A stretch of 64,000 nucleotides of DNA, from positions 744,001 to 808,000 of the forward strand of contig NZ_CP035494.1 of the NCBI RefSeq assembly GCF_004135285.1, written 5' to 3'. The stretch is from Microbacterium protaetiae. Its GTDB lineage: Bacteria > Actinomycetota > Actinomycetes > Actinomycetales > Microbacteriaceae. The notes under the pieces were generated by a model. It saw only the letters and a list, made by a program, of their open reading frames with translations. It was not told the origin of the DNA and made no database searches. Shown in pieces: positions 52,782 to 61,801 of this stretch. Each line of letters starts with the position of its first letter. Positions within the stretch are counted from its first letter, which is position 1. A program made the translations under genes and the position numbers.

Positions 52782-53539
52782 CCACCGCATTCGTCGGCGA
52801 CACCGCCGCGCTCACGGGGCGATCCCTCAAGCACATCACGCGGAGCCTGGACACCATCATCACGACCGCGATCATGCCGATCGCGATGATGCTGCTGTTC
52901 GTGTACGTTCTGGGCGGGGCGATCGAGACGGGCACGACGTCGTACATCGACTACATGCTGCCCGGCATCCTGCTCATCACGATCGCCTCCGGCATCGCGT
53001 ACACCGCACTGCGCCTGTTCAACGACCTCAAGGGCGGCATCTTCGAGCGGTTCCAGTCGATGCCCATCGCACGATCTGCGGCCTTGTGGGCGCACGTGCT
53101 CACCTCACTGGTGGCCAACGCGATCGCGCTGGTGATCGTGACCGCGGTGGCGTTCGCGATGGGTTTCCGCACCGGGGCAGGGATCGGAGCCTGGCTCGCA
53201 GTGATCGGCATCCTGCTCCTGGTGACCCTCGCCCTCACCTGGGTCGCCGTGGTCGCCGGTCTGGTGGCAAAGACGCCCGACGGCGCCGGAGCGTTCTCGT
53301 ACCCGCTGATCTTCCTGCCCTTCATCAGCTCGGCGTTCGTGCCCACCGCGTCGATGCCCGGGCCCGTGCAGTGGTTCGCCGAGTATCAGCCCATGACCTC
53401 GATCGTGAACACCCTGCGCGCGCTGTTCGAGGGTGCTCCGGTCCTCAGCGACATCTGGATCGCGCTGGCGTGGATCGTCGGCATCCTGGTGGCCGCGTAC
53501 ATCGCGGCGATCGCGGTCTACCGACGCCGGATGGGGTGA
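52778..53539 (+). CDS. ABC-2 type exporter permease (DrrB-type)
   Basis: A 253-residue membrane protein with six hydrophobic segments and the ABC-2 landmark LFNDLKGGIFERFQSMPIAR in the first cytoplasmic loop. The later motif LPFISSAFVPTASMPGPVQW precedes the last segments. It forms the translocation pore with the DrrA-like ATPase. It is the last gene of the PadR operon and is convergent with the ArsR-like regulator after a 29-base gap. Confidence 0.9.
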   Translation: MTTAFVGDTAALTGRSLKHITRSLDTIITTAIMPIAMMLLFVYVLGGAIETGTTSYIDYMLPGILLITIASGIAYTALRLFNDLKGGIFERFQSMPIARSAALWAHVLTSLVANAIALVIVTAVAFAMGFRTGAGIGAWLAVIGILLLVTLALTWVAVVAGLVAKTPDGAGAFSYPLIFLPFISSAFVPTASMPGPVQWFAEYQPMTSIVNTLRALFEGAPVLSDIWIALAWIVGILVAAYIAAIAVYRRRMG

Positions 53540-53568
53540 CGGGGCGCACGGCGACCACGTCGCGTCGC

Positions 53569-54126
53569 TCAGCGACGGGCGGACGCTGCGTCCTCAGAAG
53601 ATCCAGACGGGTGCACGCCCTGGATCCAGAAGATCTCGTGCTCGGGCCCCTCGGTGTCGTCTTCGAACTCGTCGATGACCTCATGGATGCGGCGGTGCAG
53701 CTCCTTCGCGCGATCCTTCGTCAGATGCAACTGGGTGTGCGTGTACGACGAGGGCCACGGCGTGCCGTCGGGGCCGCTCGGAGGCCCGGCTGAGAGCAGA
53801 CGTGTGACCTCGGCGAGAATGTTCTGCATCATCGCGCGCCCCATCGCGGCGTCGGGCTGACCGGAGATCTCCAGGCCGCTGCCCATCGCCCGCCAGGGTC
53901 GTTCGCGCCCGTCCGCCGCGTCATCGGGCTCGATGAACCCCGCCTTCGCGAGCTGATTGAGGTGATAGCTCATCGCAGAAGGGGTGAGCCCCGTGATCTC
54001 TGCTGCCTGCGTCGCCGTCAGCGTTTCGCGCCGGTCGAACAACTCCGTGAGCACCCGCCAGCGCGCAGGGTGCATGGCCGCGCGCATCTGCGTCAGCTCC
54101 GTCACTCTGATCGGTTCATCGCGCAC
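53569..54126 (-). CDS. ArsR-like winged-helix transcriptional regulator
   Basis: A 185-residue regulator. The N-terminal winged helix reads HPARWRVLTELFDRRETLTA and then ITGLTPSAMSYHLNQLAKAG, an ArsR/HTH_20-type fold with the SxxSYHL recognition segment. The C-terminal half is helical with an acidic stretch DEFEDDTEGPEHE and has no metal-binding Cys cluster. The start is a GTG at 54126. It is divergent from the MFS transporter, which it probably represses. Confidence 0.82.
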   Translation of the reverse strand: MRDEPIRVTELTQMRAAMHPARWRVLTELFDRRETLTATQAAEITGLTPSAMSYHLNQLAKAGFIEPDDAADGRERPWRAMGSGLEISGQPDAAMGRAMMQNILAEVTRLLSAGPPSGPDGTPWPSSYTHTQLHLTKDRAKELHRRIHEVIDEFEDDTEGPEHEIFWIQGVHPSGSSEDAASARR

Positions 54127-54143
54127 GTCGGCAGTCTACTTGC

Positions 54144-54155
54144 GATTCCGTAATC
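54144..54155. promoter_or_regulatory. Possible operator between the ArsR-like and MFS genes
   Basis: GATTCCGTAATC is a 12-base imperfect palindrome (10 of 12 positions symmetric) in the 50-base divergent gap. A second partly symmetric AT-rich stretch ACATATCCTTCATATTTGT follows at about 54160-54178, overlapping the MFS start. Either could bind the regulator; both are AT-rich compared with the surrounding coding DNA. Confidence 0.4.
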
Positions 54156-54176
54156 TGAAACATATCCTTCATATTT

Positions 54177-55430
54177 GTGAAGCGTCCCTTTCAGAACTCG
54201 GTGTGGGCTGTCCGCGACGCCCGCATCGCGCTGGGCGGCCGGGCCCTGAGCACCGCGGGCACGTCGGTCACCTCGATCGCCGCGATCCTTCTGCTGCACG
54301 ACGGCGGCGCGGGTCCCTTCGGCGTCGCGGCGTTCCTGGCCGCCCTCGTGATCCCGGCGATAGCCACGATGGGCATCGCCGGTCGGGTCGTCGACACGAT
54401 GGACTCACGGGTCGTGCTGGTCGCGGCATCCCTCATCCAAGCGGCCGCCGTCGTCGCGCTGGGCTTCGATCACAGCGTCGTGATGATCTTCCTCACCGGT
54501 GTCGTGATCTCACTGGCCCAGGCGTTCGAGCAGCCGACGTGGAGCGCGCTGCTCCCCCGCATCGTCGGCGAAGATCGCATCGGCCAGGCCATCTCCTGGC
54601 AGCAGGGCCTCGCGGCGGTCGCCTCGCCGATCGGCGCGGGCCTGGGCGGGTTGTTGATGACCCTCGACGACATCGCGTGGGGATTCTGGGCGGATGCCGC
54701 AAGCTACGTGCTCTTGGCCGGCGCGGCGCTGATCATCCGCACGCGGCGGCACGGGGCGATCGACACCCCCGCGACGGCAGGGCAGGATGCCGCTGCCGAG
54801 CCGAAGGCGTCGTGGACGGCCGGGCTGCGCATGGTCGCGCGCGATCGCGTGCTGCTGCCGCTGTTCGCCGCGATACTGGTCTTCGTCATCCTGGTGGAGG
54901 GGATCAACCCCGTCGAGGTGTTCCTGGCCCGCGACGCGCTGGGCGCCACCGACTGGCAGTACGGACTGGGCGAGTTCTTCGCCGGCGCCGGAGGCGTCAT
55001 CGGGGCCGCCGTCGCCGGGCGCATCCACACCAATACGACTCGCGCGCGGGTGGCGACGTTGGGCTTCGGCGGGGCGGCGGTCGTCATGGTCGCGGCGGGA
55101 CTGGCACCCGGGTACTGGGTGTACGCGGTGCTGATCACCCTGCTCACGGCATCGTTCGGCACCGGCAACGCGACCTTCGGAGCGCTGCTGACCTCGCGCA
55201 CGCCCGACGCGCACCGCGGCCGGGTCTACGCCGCGCTGAACGGCCTGGCCCGCAGTGCGTCGCTGATATCTCTGGGGCTGGGCGGCGTCGGCAATGCCGT
55301 GCTGGGCCCGCGGGCGACGTTCATCGTCGCCGGCATCGCGGGCGCGGTGACCATGGCCGTCGCGAGCATCGCGGTACTGCGCGCGCAGCGAGCCGAGGCA
55401 TCCTCCCTCGCCGCCGGACTCGTTCGCTGA
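54177..55430 (+). CDS. MFS transporter
   Basis: A 417-residue major facilitator protein with about twelve segments. The loop between segments 2 and 3 has GIAGRVVDTMDSRVVLVAAS (the usual GxxxDRxxRR region, here degenerate) and the 4-5 region VISLAQAFEQPTWSALLPRI resembles the EntS/MefA-like exporter subgroup. The start is a GTG at 54177 without a clear ribosome site. Control by the divergent ArsR-like regulator suggests an inducible efflux pump. Confidence 0.82.
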   Translation: MKRPFQNSVWAVRDARIALGGRALSTAGTSVTSIAAILLLHDGGAGPFGVAAFLAALVIPAIATMGIAGRVVDTMDSRVVLVAASLIQAAAVVALGFDHSVVMIFLTGVVISLAQAFEQPTWSALLPRIVGEDRIGQAISWQQGLAAVASPIGAGLGGLLMTLDDIAWGFWADAASYVLLAGAALIIRTRRHGAIDTPATAGQDAAAEPKASWTAGLRMVARDRVLLPLFAAILVFVILVEGINPVEVFLARDALGATDWQYGLGEFFAGAGGVIGAAVAGRIHTNTTRARVATLGFGGAAVVMVAAGLAPGYWVYAVLITLLTASFGTGNATFGALLTSRTPDAHRGRVYAALNGLARSASLISLGLGGVGNAVLGPRATFIVAGIAGAVTMAVASIAVLRAQRAEASSLAAGLVR

Positions 55431-55456
55431 CGAACTCCCCCTGCCCCATTCCGCGC

Positions 55457-55517
55457 GACAAGGGATCTCTCCCGAAACAAGGTGCAACGCCCTCGGTCTC
55501 GGGAGAGATCCCTTGTC
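55457..55517. repeat. Perfect 19-bp inverted repeat between convergent genes
   Basis: GACAAGGGATCTCTCCCGA at 55457-55475 is exactly complementary to TCGGGAGAGATCCCTTGTC at 55499-55517, with a 23-base loop. It lies between the convergent MFS and enoyl-CoA hydratase genes. No T-tract follows on either strand. It can work as a bidirectional terminator, but the perfect 19-bp stem is longer than terminators need, so a REP- or MITE-like origin is possible. Confidence 0.75.
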
Positions 55518-55559
55518 TCGGCGCCCAGCCGAACCTGCGCGGCCCGACGCGCCTGTCGC

Positions 55560-56336
55560 TCAGCGGTTCTCGAAGTCGGGCTGGCGCTTCTCGCGGAAGG
55601 CGGCCATGCCCTCCTTCTGGTCCTGGGTGTCGAAGAGGCTCGCAAACGCCTGCTTCTCGAAACGCAGCCCCTCGGCGAGGGTCGTCTCCATCGCGGCATC
55701 CAGCGCGGCTTTTGCCGCGAACACGCTGGGCAGCGACTTCGATGCGATGGTCTCGGCGACCTTTCCGGCCTCATCGAGCAGTTCGGCCGCCGGCACCACG
55801 CGCGAGACGAGTCCGGCGCGCTCGGCTTCGGCAGCATCCATCATCCGACCGGTGAGCACCAGCTCAGCCGCCTTGTAGTACCCGATGGCCCGGATGAGCC
55901 GCTGCGTGCCACCCATTCCCGGGATCACGGCGAGGTTTATCTCTGGCTGCCCGAACTTCGCGGTGTCGGCGGCCAGGATGATGTCGCACATCATCGCCAA
56001 CTCGCACCCACCGCCCAGGGCGTAGCCGCTTACGGCGGCGATGACGGGCGTGCGCACGGCGGCGAACTGCGCCCAGCCGCCGAAGTGGTCGCCCATGACC
56101 ATGTCGAGCGAGGTCTTCGACTCCATCTCCTTGATGTCGGCACCCGCGGCGAACGCGCGCTCCGAGCCGGTCACGACGATCGCGCCGATGCCCGGGTCGC
56201 GGTCGAACGCGGTCGCGGCGGCGACGACGTCGGCGCACACCTGGGAGTTCAAGGCGTTGAGGGCGTCGGGACGATTGAGAGTGATCCACCCGACGCGTCC
56301 TCGCGTCTCGGTGAGAATCGTGGCGTATTCGGTCAT
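55560..56336 (-). CDS. Enoyl-CoA hydratase
   Basis: A 258-residue crotonase-fold enzyme of fatty-acid or amino-acid beta-oxidation. Both catalytic glutamates are present: in [13 protein letters not shown] and in [20 protein letters not shown]. The oxyanion and CoA-binding segment [12 protein letters not shown] is typical. I prefer the ATG at 56336 (MTEYATI) over that at 56345 because family members begin this way. It is divergent from the frameshifted TMEM175 gene. A partner acyl-CoA dehydrogenase lies near the right edge of the window. Confidence 0.93.
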   Translation of the reverse strand: MTEYATILTETRGRVGWITLNRPDALNALNSQVCADVVAAATAFDRDPGIGAIVVTGSERAFAAGADIKEMESKTSLDMVMGDHFGGWAQFAAVRTPVIAAVSGYALGGGCELAMMCDIILAADTAKFGQPEINLAVIPGMGGTQRLIRAIGYYKAAELVLTGRMMDAAEAERAGLVSRVVPAAELLDEAGKVAETIASKSLPSVFAAKAALDAAMETTLAEGLRFEKQAFASLFDTQDQKEGMAAFREKRQPDFENR

Positions 56337-56392
56337 GCTCCCCATCGTGTCACGCCGCGCCGAGCCAGGATCGAGAAGACCGGGGAGGTCCC

Positions 56393-57048
56393 ATGGACGT
56401 CGAGACGGATACCGCCACCGCGCGCAGCCCGCGGCGCCCGAGACGCCACGACAAGACGCGAATGGAGGCGTTCAGCGACGGCGTGTTCGCGTTCGCCATC
56501 ACGCTGCTCGTGCTCGACATCGTGATCCCGAGCGGCGAGGGCGATCGGGATCTGCTCGGGGCGTGCCTCGACCAGTGGCGCCGCAGTACCTCGCCTACGT
56601 CTTGAGCTTCGCGACGACCGGCGCGGTCTGGTTCGCGCACAACGCCCTGAGCGAGAACCTCGCGAAGACCGACTCGGCGCTCATGCGTCTGAATCTGCTG
56701 CTGCTGTTGTTCGTCGCGTTCACGCCGTTTCCCACCAGGTTCCTGGCCGAGTACATCACGGTGGAGAGCTCGGAGCGGGTGGCCGTGACGATCTACGGGC
56801 TGTCGTTCCTGGTGCTGACGGGCATGGTGATCGCCCTGTGGCGGTACGCCAAGCGCGCGCAACTCGTCGCAGATCCCGACGACGGCGAGACGACCGCATA
56901 CTCGCAACGCCTGCCGATCGGCGTGCTCGCGTACGTGCTGCTGATCGTGATCGGGCTGTTCGCACCGATGGTCGCGGTGTTCGGCTACCTCGCCCTGGCG
57001 GTCTTCTTCATGGTGCCGATGCGGATCGGGCGCCGAGAGAGCCGCTAA
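56393..57048 (+). pseudogene. TMEM175-type potassium channel gene with a frameshift
   Basis: The N-terminal part is in one frame from the ATG at 56393 and includes the family signature [20 protein letters not shown]. After CLDQW at about 56576-56578 that frame soon stops. The family sequence continues in the frame one base back: APQYLAYVLSFATTGAVWFA, then RLNLLLLLFVAFTPFPTRFL, to the stop at 57048. A single missing G in CAGTGGCGCCG restores the full protein of about 219 residues. This is a real frameshift mutation or a sequencing error. The family forms small K+ channels. Confidence 0.82.
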
Positions 57049-58238
57049 GACAGGGCGTGCGTCTCGCGGATCGCGTCGTCGGCGGCGGATGCCGCATCGT
57101 GGTCGAAGATCCAGAGACGGAAGTCGCGCGCACTCTGAATCTCGGCGTCGCGGGCGTCGAGTTCGCGCGCGTCGCCGGATCGGTCGAAGCGGGCACCGAA
57201 CTGACGCGATCCTGTCTGCATCACGCGTGTGCGGGGCAGACGCAGGCTCTCATAGCCCTCGAGCGCGGTCGTGACCTCGGCGCCGTGGTGGCGCAACATC
57301 GCCGCGAGAGTCGCTGCGTCTTCGATGGCCTGGTTCACCCCCTGGCCGAGGTGCGGAAGCATCGGATGGGCGGCGTCGCCCAGGAGCGTCACACGTGCAT
57401 GGGTCCAGGTGTCGATCGGCTCGCGATCGTAGAGTCCCCACCAGAAGCAGGACTCGACCCGCGCCAGCACGTGCTCGATGCGGGGGTCCCAACCGGCGAA
57501 GGCTGCGCGCAGCTCGTCCGGGTCACCGGGGGCCGACCATGACTCGCGCACCCGGTCATCGCTCGGGATGAAGCCGACGTAGTTCAACATTCGCCCGCCG
57601 CGGACCGGGAAGACCAGGAAGTGCTTGCCCTGGCCCATCCACAGCTCGGAAAGCTGAGGCGGCCAGTCGTCGAGACGATCGGCGTCGATGAGCCCGCGGT
57701 AGGCGATCGTCCCCGAGAAGACGGGCTCGGAGGATCCGGCGAACTGTGCACGCACCACCGAGTGGATGCCGTCGGCTCCGACGACGACGTCGGCCGAGAT
57801 CCGGCTGCCGTCGGCGAAGCAGGCGGTCGCCTCGCCGGTGCTCTGCTCGACCGCCGTCACCCGCTTGCCTGTGTGGATCCGGTCCGCGGGAACACCGCCC
57901 GCCAGCAGCGAGATGAGATCCGCACGATGCATGCCGTACGCGGAATATGCACCAGCAGAATCGGTGGTCTGGATCGGCGTCGTCGGCGCGCCGTCCATAC
58001 GGCGGTATGTCGACCCCGGCAAGAGCTCGGTGCCCAGGCCGCGCACCTGATCGCCGAGTCCGATGCGATCGAGCAGCCGCAGCCCGTTGGGCCCGAGCTG
58101 GACCCCTGCACCAACCTCGCCGAGTTGCGACGCCTGCTCGTAGACGTCGGCCTCGATGTCGGCAGCGGCGAGGAACGCCGCCAGAGCAAGGCCCCCTCCG
58201 CCACCGCCGATGATGGCGACGCGCGGCCTGCCGCTCAT
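57045..58238 (-). CDS. FAD-dependent aromatic hydroxylase (class A flavoprotein monooxygenase), copy 1
   Basis: A 397-residue enzyme. The FAD dinucleotide motif is VAIIGGGGGGLALAAFLAAA at the N-terminus, the DG motif is VVVGADGIHSVVR, and the GD motif is VTLLGDAAHPMLPHLGQG. These define the PHBH/salicylate hydroxylase group, which uses NAD(P)H and O2 to hydroxylate aromatic or heteroaromatic acids. It overlaps the importer ATPase by 4 bases, so it is the last gene of the transporter operon and probably acts on the imported compound. Substrate unknown. Confidence 0.88.
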   Translation of the reverse strand: MSGRPRVAIIGGGGGGLALAAFLAAADIEADVYEQASQLGEVGAGVQLGPNGLRLLDRIGLGDQVRGLGTELLPGSTYRRMDGAPTTPIQTTDSAGAYSAYGMHRADLISLLAGGVPADRIHTGKRVTAVEQSTGEATACFADGSRISADVVVGADGIHSVVRAQFAGSSEPVFSGTIAYRGLIDADRLDDWPPQLSELWMGQGKHFLVFPVRGGRMLNYVGFIPSDDRVRESWSAPGDPDELRAAFAGWDPRIEHVLARVESCFWWGLYDREPIDTWTHARVTLLGDAAHPMLPHLGQGVNQAIEDAATLAAMLRHHGAEVTTALEGYESLRLPRTRVMQTGSRQFGARFDRSGDARELDARDAEIQSARDFRLWIFDHDAASAADDAIRETHALS

Positions 58239-59050
58239 GCGACGGCCTCTTCCGGACGGTGCCTCTTCTTCGCGAGTTGGATCTGCTCGTACACGTGGTG
58301 ACGGAGGTCGATGAAAGCGGGCATCGACCGTGTCTCGAGCTGGTCCCGCTGACGGGGAAGGTCGACGACGACGTCGTCCTGGATCACCGTCGGCGACGAC
58401 GAGAGCATGATGACGCGGTCACCGAGATAGACGGACTCGTCGATGTCGTGGGTGACGAACAGGATCGTCATCCCCAGCTGCTCGCGGATCGATCGGACGA
58501 GGTCTTCGAGCTCGGCGCGCGTCTGCGCGTCGACCGCGGCGAACGGCTCGTCCATCAGCAGCACCTCGGGCTGGTACGCGATCGCCCGGGCGATCGCGAC
58601 GCGCTGCTGCATCCCTCCCGACAGCTGCCACGGATACGAACGTGGCACATGGGCCAGTCCCACGCTCTCGAGCGCTTCCGCGACGAGTTCGCGACGCCGG
58701 GTCTTGGGAACGCTGGCGTTCTTCAGCGGAAGCTCGACGTTCTCAGCCACCCGGAGCCACGGGAACAGCGACCGTCCGTACTCCTGGAAGACCACGGCCA
58801 TCTGCTTCGGCGGGCCGACGACGAGCTTGCCGTCGAGAAGCACTTCGCCGCGGGTCGGCGCGAGCAACCCCGCGATGCACTTGAGAAGTGTGGTCTTTCC
58901 GGATCCCGACGGTCCGACCAGGCACGTGAACTCACTGCGACCGAGGTCGAACGTGAGGTCGCGCACGGCTTCGATGTCGCCGTCGTCGGTCGAGTAGATC
59001 TTCTGGAGTCCACGCACCGACAAGAGGGATGTGGTTTTGTCAAGCGGCAT
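58235..59050 (-). CDS. ABC importer ATPase, nitrate/sulfonate/taurine type
   Basis: A 271-residue ATPase: Walker A VGPSGSGKTT, signature LSGGMQQRVAIARA, Walker B VLLMDEPFAAVD, and the Q-loop region MAVVFQEYGRSLFPW. It matches the SsuB/TauB group. It powers the two permeases encoded upstream, whose downstream member it overlaps by 11 bases. Genes of this group import sulfonates, nitrate, pyrimidine precursors or aromatic acids. Confidence 0.92.
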   Translation of the reverse strand: MPLDKTTSLLSVRGLQKIYSTDDGDIEAVRDLTFDLGRSEFTCLVGPSGSGKTTLLKCIAGLLAPTRGEVLLDGKLVVGPPKQMAVVFQEYGRSLFPWLRVAENVELPLKNASVPKTRRRELVAEALESVGLAHVPRSYPWQLSGGMQQRVAIARAIAYQPEVLLMDEPFAAVDAQTRAELEDLVRSIREQLGMTILFVTHDIDESVYLGDRVIMLSSSPTVIQDDVVVDLPRQRDQLETRSMPAFIDLRHHVYEQIQLAKKRHRPEEAVA

Positions 59051-59825
59051 TGTCGAGATCCTTCAATCCGTAGTACCAGCGGAGGATGCGTCCCTCGAGG
59101 ACTTTGAAGAGGAGCGAGACCACCAGCCCGATGAGGCCCAGCAGGACGATGCCGGCCCACATCTCGGGGATCTCGAAGCGGCGCTGGAACTGGATGATCG
59201 AGAATCCGAGGCCGGATGACGAGGCCATCATCTCGGAGATCACCATCAGGATGAGCGCGATCGGCAGCGACTGGCGGACGCCCGCCAGGATCTGCGGAGC
59301 CGCCGACGGGATGACTTGGTACCAGACCCGGCGGACGCCAACGATCCCGTAGGAGCGGCTCGTCTCGTTCTGCACCGAGTCCGTCGACCGCACGCCCTCG
59401 ATCGTGTTCAGCAGCACAGGCCACACCGCGCCGAGCACGATGATCGTAATCTTCATCGCGTCGCCCACGCCGATGAGGAACATCAGGATCGGCATGAGCA
59501 CCGGCGGGGGCAGCGCCCGGAAGAACTCGAAGACGGGCTCTGTAAGTGCGCGGAGTGTCTGGTTCAGGCCGACGACGACGCCGATGATCACACCGAGGAC
59601 CACCGCGAGGATCGCTCCGATCGCGTACCGCCCGAGGCTCGGCAGCACGTCGGTGAGGAACCGATCGCTGCCCCAGACGCGGAAGAACGTGGTGACGAGA
59701 TCTCCCGGGCGCGGCACGAAGATGCTCGTGCTGTTCAGGGACGCCGCCCACCAGATGAGAATCAGCAGAACCGGGAGGCCCAGTCCGAAGGCGACGGCCG
59801 CCGCGGTGTGGCGAAGGAGCTTCAT
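59040..59825 (-). CDS. ABC importer permease, SsuC type (1)
   Basis: A 261-residue permease with six hydrophobic segments, starting MKLLRHTAAAVAFGLGLPVL. The ATG at 59825 overlaps the stop of the upstream permease (ATGA), which fixes the start. The EAA-like cytoplasmic loop lies around ETSRSYGIVGVRRVWYQVIP. Two different permeases suggest a heterodimeric pore. Confidence 0.9.
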   Translation of the reverse strand: MKLLRHTAAAVAFGLGLPVLLILIWWAASLNSTSIFVPRPGDLVTTFFRVWGSDRFLTDVLPSLGRYAIGAILAVVLGVIIGVVVGLNQTLRALTEPVFEFFRALPPPVLMPILMFLIGVGDAMKITIIVLGAVWPVLLNTIEGVRSTDSVQNETSRSYGIVGVRRVWYQVIPSAAPQILAGVRQSLPIALILMVISEMMASSSGLGFSIIQFQRRFEIPEMWAGIVLLGLIGLVVSLLFKVLEGRILRWYYGLKDLDNAA

Positions 59826-60673
59826 GCTGCCGCCTCCGATCGGACCGACTGGTGCCAGCTGAGCAGCCGTCGTTCGATCCACCGCATCCCGAAGTTCAGG
59901 ACGATTCCGAGAAGGCCGGTGGCCAGCACGAGCGCGTAGCTGGAGGCGTACAGCCCGTTGTCCTTGGCGTGCAGGATCTCGGCACCGAGGCCCACCGGCT
60001 TGCCGATCTGCAGCTCGCACGTGATCGCGAGGATCAGAGCGACCGCCGACGCCAGGCGCACGCCGGTCATGAGGTACGGGAGCATCGTCGGCATGACGAT
60101 GTGCCGCACCCGCTGAAGCCAGCTGAAGCCGTAGCTGCGGCCGGTGGCCATCGCCACGGCATCCACATCCGCCACGCCGTAGAGGGTCTGGAACAGGACC
60201 TGCCAGAAGGCTCCGTAGGTCACCACCAGCAGGCTCTGCTGGATCGGGGTGCTGAACAGCAGCACCGCCAGGGGGATGAGTGCCACCGACGGAATCGGTC
60301 GGAGGAACTCGATCGTCGAACGCGTCGCGCGGCGCGCGAACGAGGACAGGCCGATGAGGATGCCGAGTACTCCGCCGCCGAGGACCGCCAGCAGCATGCC
60401 GAGGAACCAGGACAGGAGGGTGTTCCCCACGGCGCTCCAGAAACCGATCAGCACGATGTTCCGGAAGAACGTGGGGACCACCTCTGTCGGGGGCGGCAGG
60501 TACTTCATGTCGACGGGACCGAAGCGCGAGACGATCTCCCAGATCACGAGGAAGATCACGACACCGGCGATCCCGAGCATCACGCGCCGCGGGCGGGCCC
60601 GCCGTACCGAGCGCTTGGCCTCGGCGACCGAGACGACCTCGGTGATCGTCGGTGCCGTCGCACTGTCACTCAT
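59822..60673 (-). CDS. ABC importer permease, SsuC type (2)
   Basis: A 283-residue permease with a 30-residue basic N-terminal tail (AEAKRSVRRARPRRVMLGIA) and six segments. The EAA-like loop is MATGRSYGFSWLQRVRHIVM. It pairs with the other permease (4-base overlap), and follows the binding-protein gene after 24 bases. Confidence 0.9.
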   Translation of the reverse strand: MSDSATAPTITEVVSVAEAKRSVRRARPRRVMLGIAGVVIFLVIWEIVSRFGPVDMKYLPPPTEVVPTFFRNIVLIGFWSAVGNTLLSWFLGMLLAVLGGGVLGILIGLSSFARRATRSTIEFLRPIPSVALIPLAVLLFSTPIQQSLLVVTYGAFWQVLFQTLYGVADVDAVAMATGRSYGFSWLQRVRHIVMPTMLPYLMTGVRLASAVALILAITCELQIGKPVGLGAEILHAKDNGLYASSYALVLATGLLGIVLNFGMRWIERRLLSWHQSVRSEAAA

Positions 60674-60697
60674 GTTCGTTCCCGTTCTGGGCTCTGA

Positions 60698-61687
60698 CTA
60701 CGGGACGATGACCTTGTCGAGGTCGGGCTCGCTCGTGATGAACCCGTACTTGAGCGCGAGGTCCGCGAGGTCCTGGATGATCTGCGGATCCAGCGTGTAG
60801 TCCAAGGACTCGGGGTTCTGCTTTAGCGTGGTCTCGATCGGTGTGCCCAGCACATCGGCGACGACCTTCGCATAGGCCTCGCGATCGTCGGTGGCCTGCC
60901 CCAGTGTGGTCTTCAGAGAGGCGCGCCACTTCTCCACGAGCTCGGGCTGGTCCTCGATCACCTTGCTTGAGGCGAAGGTCACCATCGTCGGCAGGCCCGG
61001 CAGCGCCGTCTGGTTCGGGTAGCCCACGACCACGTACTTGTCGGGCTGGGCGAGCGCCTGACTGAGGAAGGGCTCGGGAATCCACACCGCGTCGACGTTG
61101 CCCGCGTCGAGCTGGGCGAGCGCGTCGGGGAACGCGATCTCGGTGTACTTGATCGTCGACGAGTCGCCGCCGGCGCCGTCGACGGAGGCGTTGATGGTCA
61201 GGTCGCCCTGTGTGTTCACCGCGTTGACCGCAACCCTCTTGCCGTCGAGGTCCTTCCACTCGTTGATGCCGGTTCCGGCCTTGGCGACCACGGCGTTGAT
61301 GTCGTCACCGGTCGCCTTCGAGAAGGAATAGCCCGAGAGGATACGGACCTGGACGCCCTTCGACGCTGCCGCGAGCACCGACAGCGGGTTGCCCACGCCG
61401 AAAGTGGTCTCACCGGTGGACACCGCCGGCAGAAGCGCAGCGCCAGCCACGCCGAGCGTGATGTCGGGGTCGAGCCCGTTCTCAGCGAACCAGCCCTCGC
61501 CCTTTCCGAACTGCAGCGCGGCCGCCGGCCCGACCGAGGGCGCGCCCACGGTCACCGCCACCGTCGACCCGTCGGAGCCGGCGTCGCCACCGGCAGCGGT
61601 CTCTCCCGGAGATCCGGCGCATCCACTGAGCAGAAGCGCCACCGCAGCCGCCGCCGCGACACCGACCGTGAGGCGGAGATTCACCAT
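60698..61687 (-). CDS. ABC importer substrate-binding lipoprotein, SsuA/NMT1 type
   Basis: A 329-residue binding protein. The N-terminus is a lipoprotein signal with lipobox LLLSGCAGS. The fold landmarks are LQFGKGEGWFAENGLDPDIT, GETTFGVGNPLSVLAA and NVDAVWIPEPFLSQAL, typical of the SsuA/ThiY/NMT1 group. It is the first gene of the operon binding protein-permease-permease-ATPase-hydroxylase and is divergent from the MarR gene, sharing a 114-base control region. Confidence 0.9.
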   Translation of the reverse strand: MVNLRLTVGVAAAAAVALLLSGCAGSPGETAAGGDAGSDGSTVAVTVGAPSVGPAAALQFGKGEGWFAENGLDPDITLGVAGAALLPAVSTGETTFGVGNPLSVLAAASKGVQVRILSGYSFSKATGDDINAVVAKAGTGINEWKDLDGKRVAVNAVNTQGDLTINASVDGAGGDSSTIKYTEIAFPDALAQLDAGNVDAVWIPEPFLSQALAQPDKYVVVGYPNQTALPGLPTMVTFASSKVIEDQPELVEKWRASLKTTLGQATDDREAYAKVVADVLGTPIETTLKQNPESLDYTLDPQIIQDLADLALKYGFITSEPDLDKVIVP

Positions 61688-61801
61688 TTCCCTTGCTCCT
61701 TTGCAATCCGATCAAGGCGATCGAACGGGTACTTCCGTACGAGCCGTCGTGCCGCTACGCTAGACGAAATTCATGGAAAAAGTCAATAATAGAGAAAAAT
61801 C
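61688..61801. promoter_or_regulatory. Divergent control region of the hydroxylase/importer cluster
   Basis: This 114-base gap separates the importer operon from the MarR-hydroxylase operon. The part near the MarR start (about 61765-61800) is strikingly A-rich. It contains TTCATGGAA, a TTC-N3-GAA palindrome at about 61772-61780, and GTAC-TTCC-GTAC at about 61730-61741. Either is a candidate MarR site. I cannot assign -35/-10 boxes confidently. Confidence 0.4.

Noticed and set aside
56571..56582. Programmed -1 frameshift in the TMEM175-type gene.
   Set aside because: The site has no X-XXY-YYZ slippery heptamer and I see no supporting downstream pseudoknot. A one-base deletion or sequencing error is simpler.
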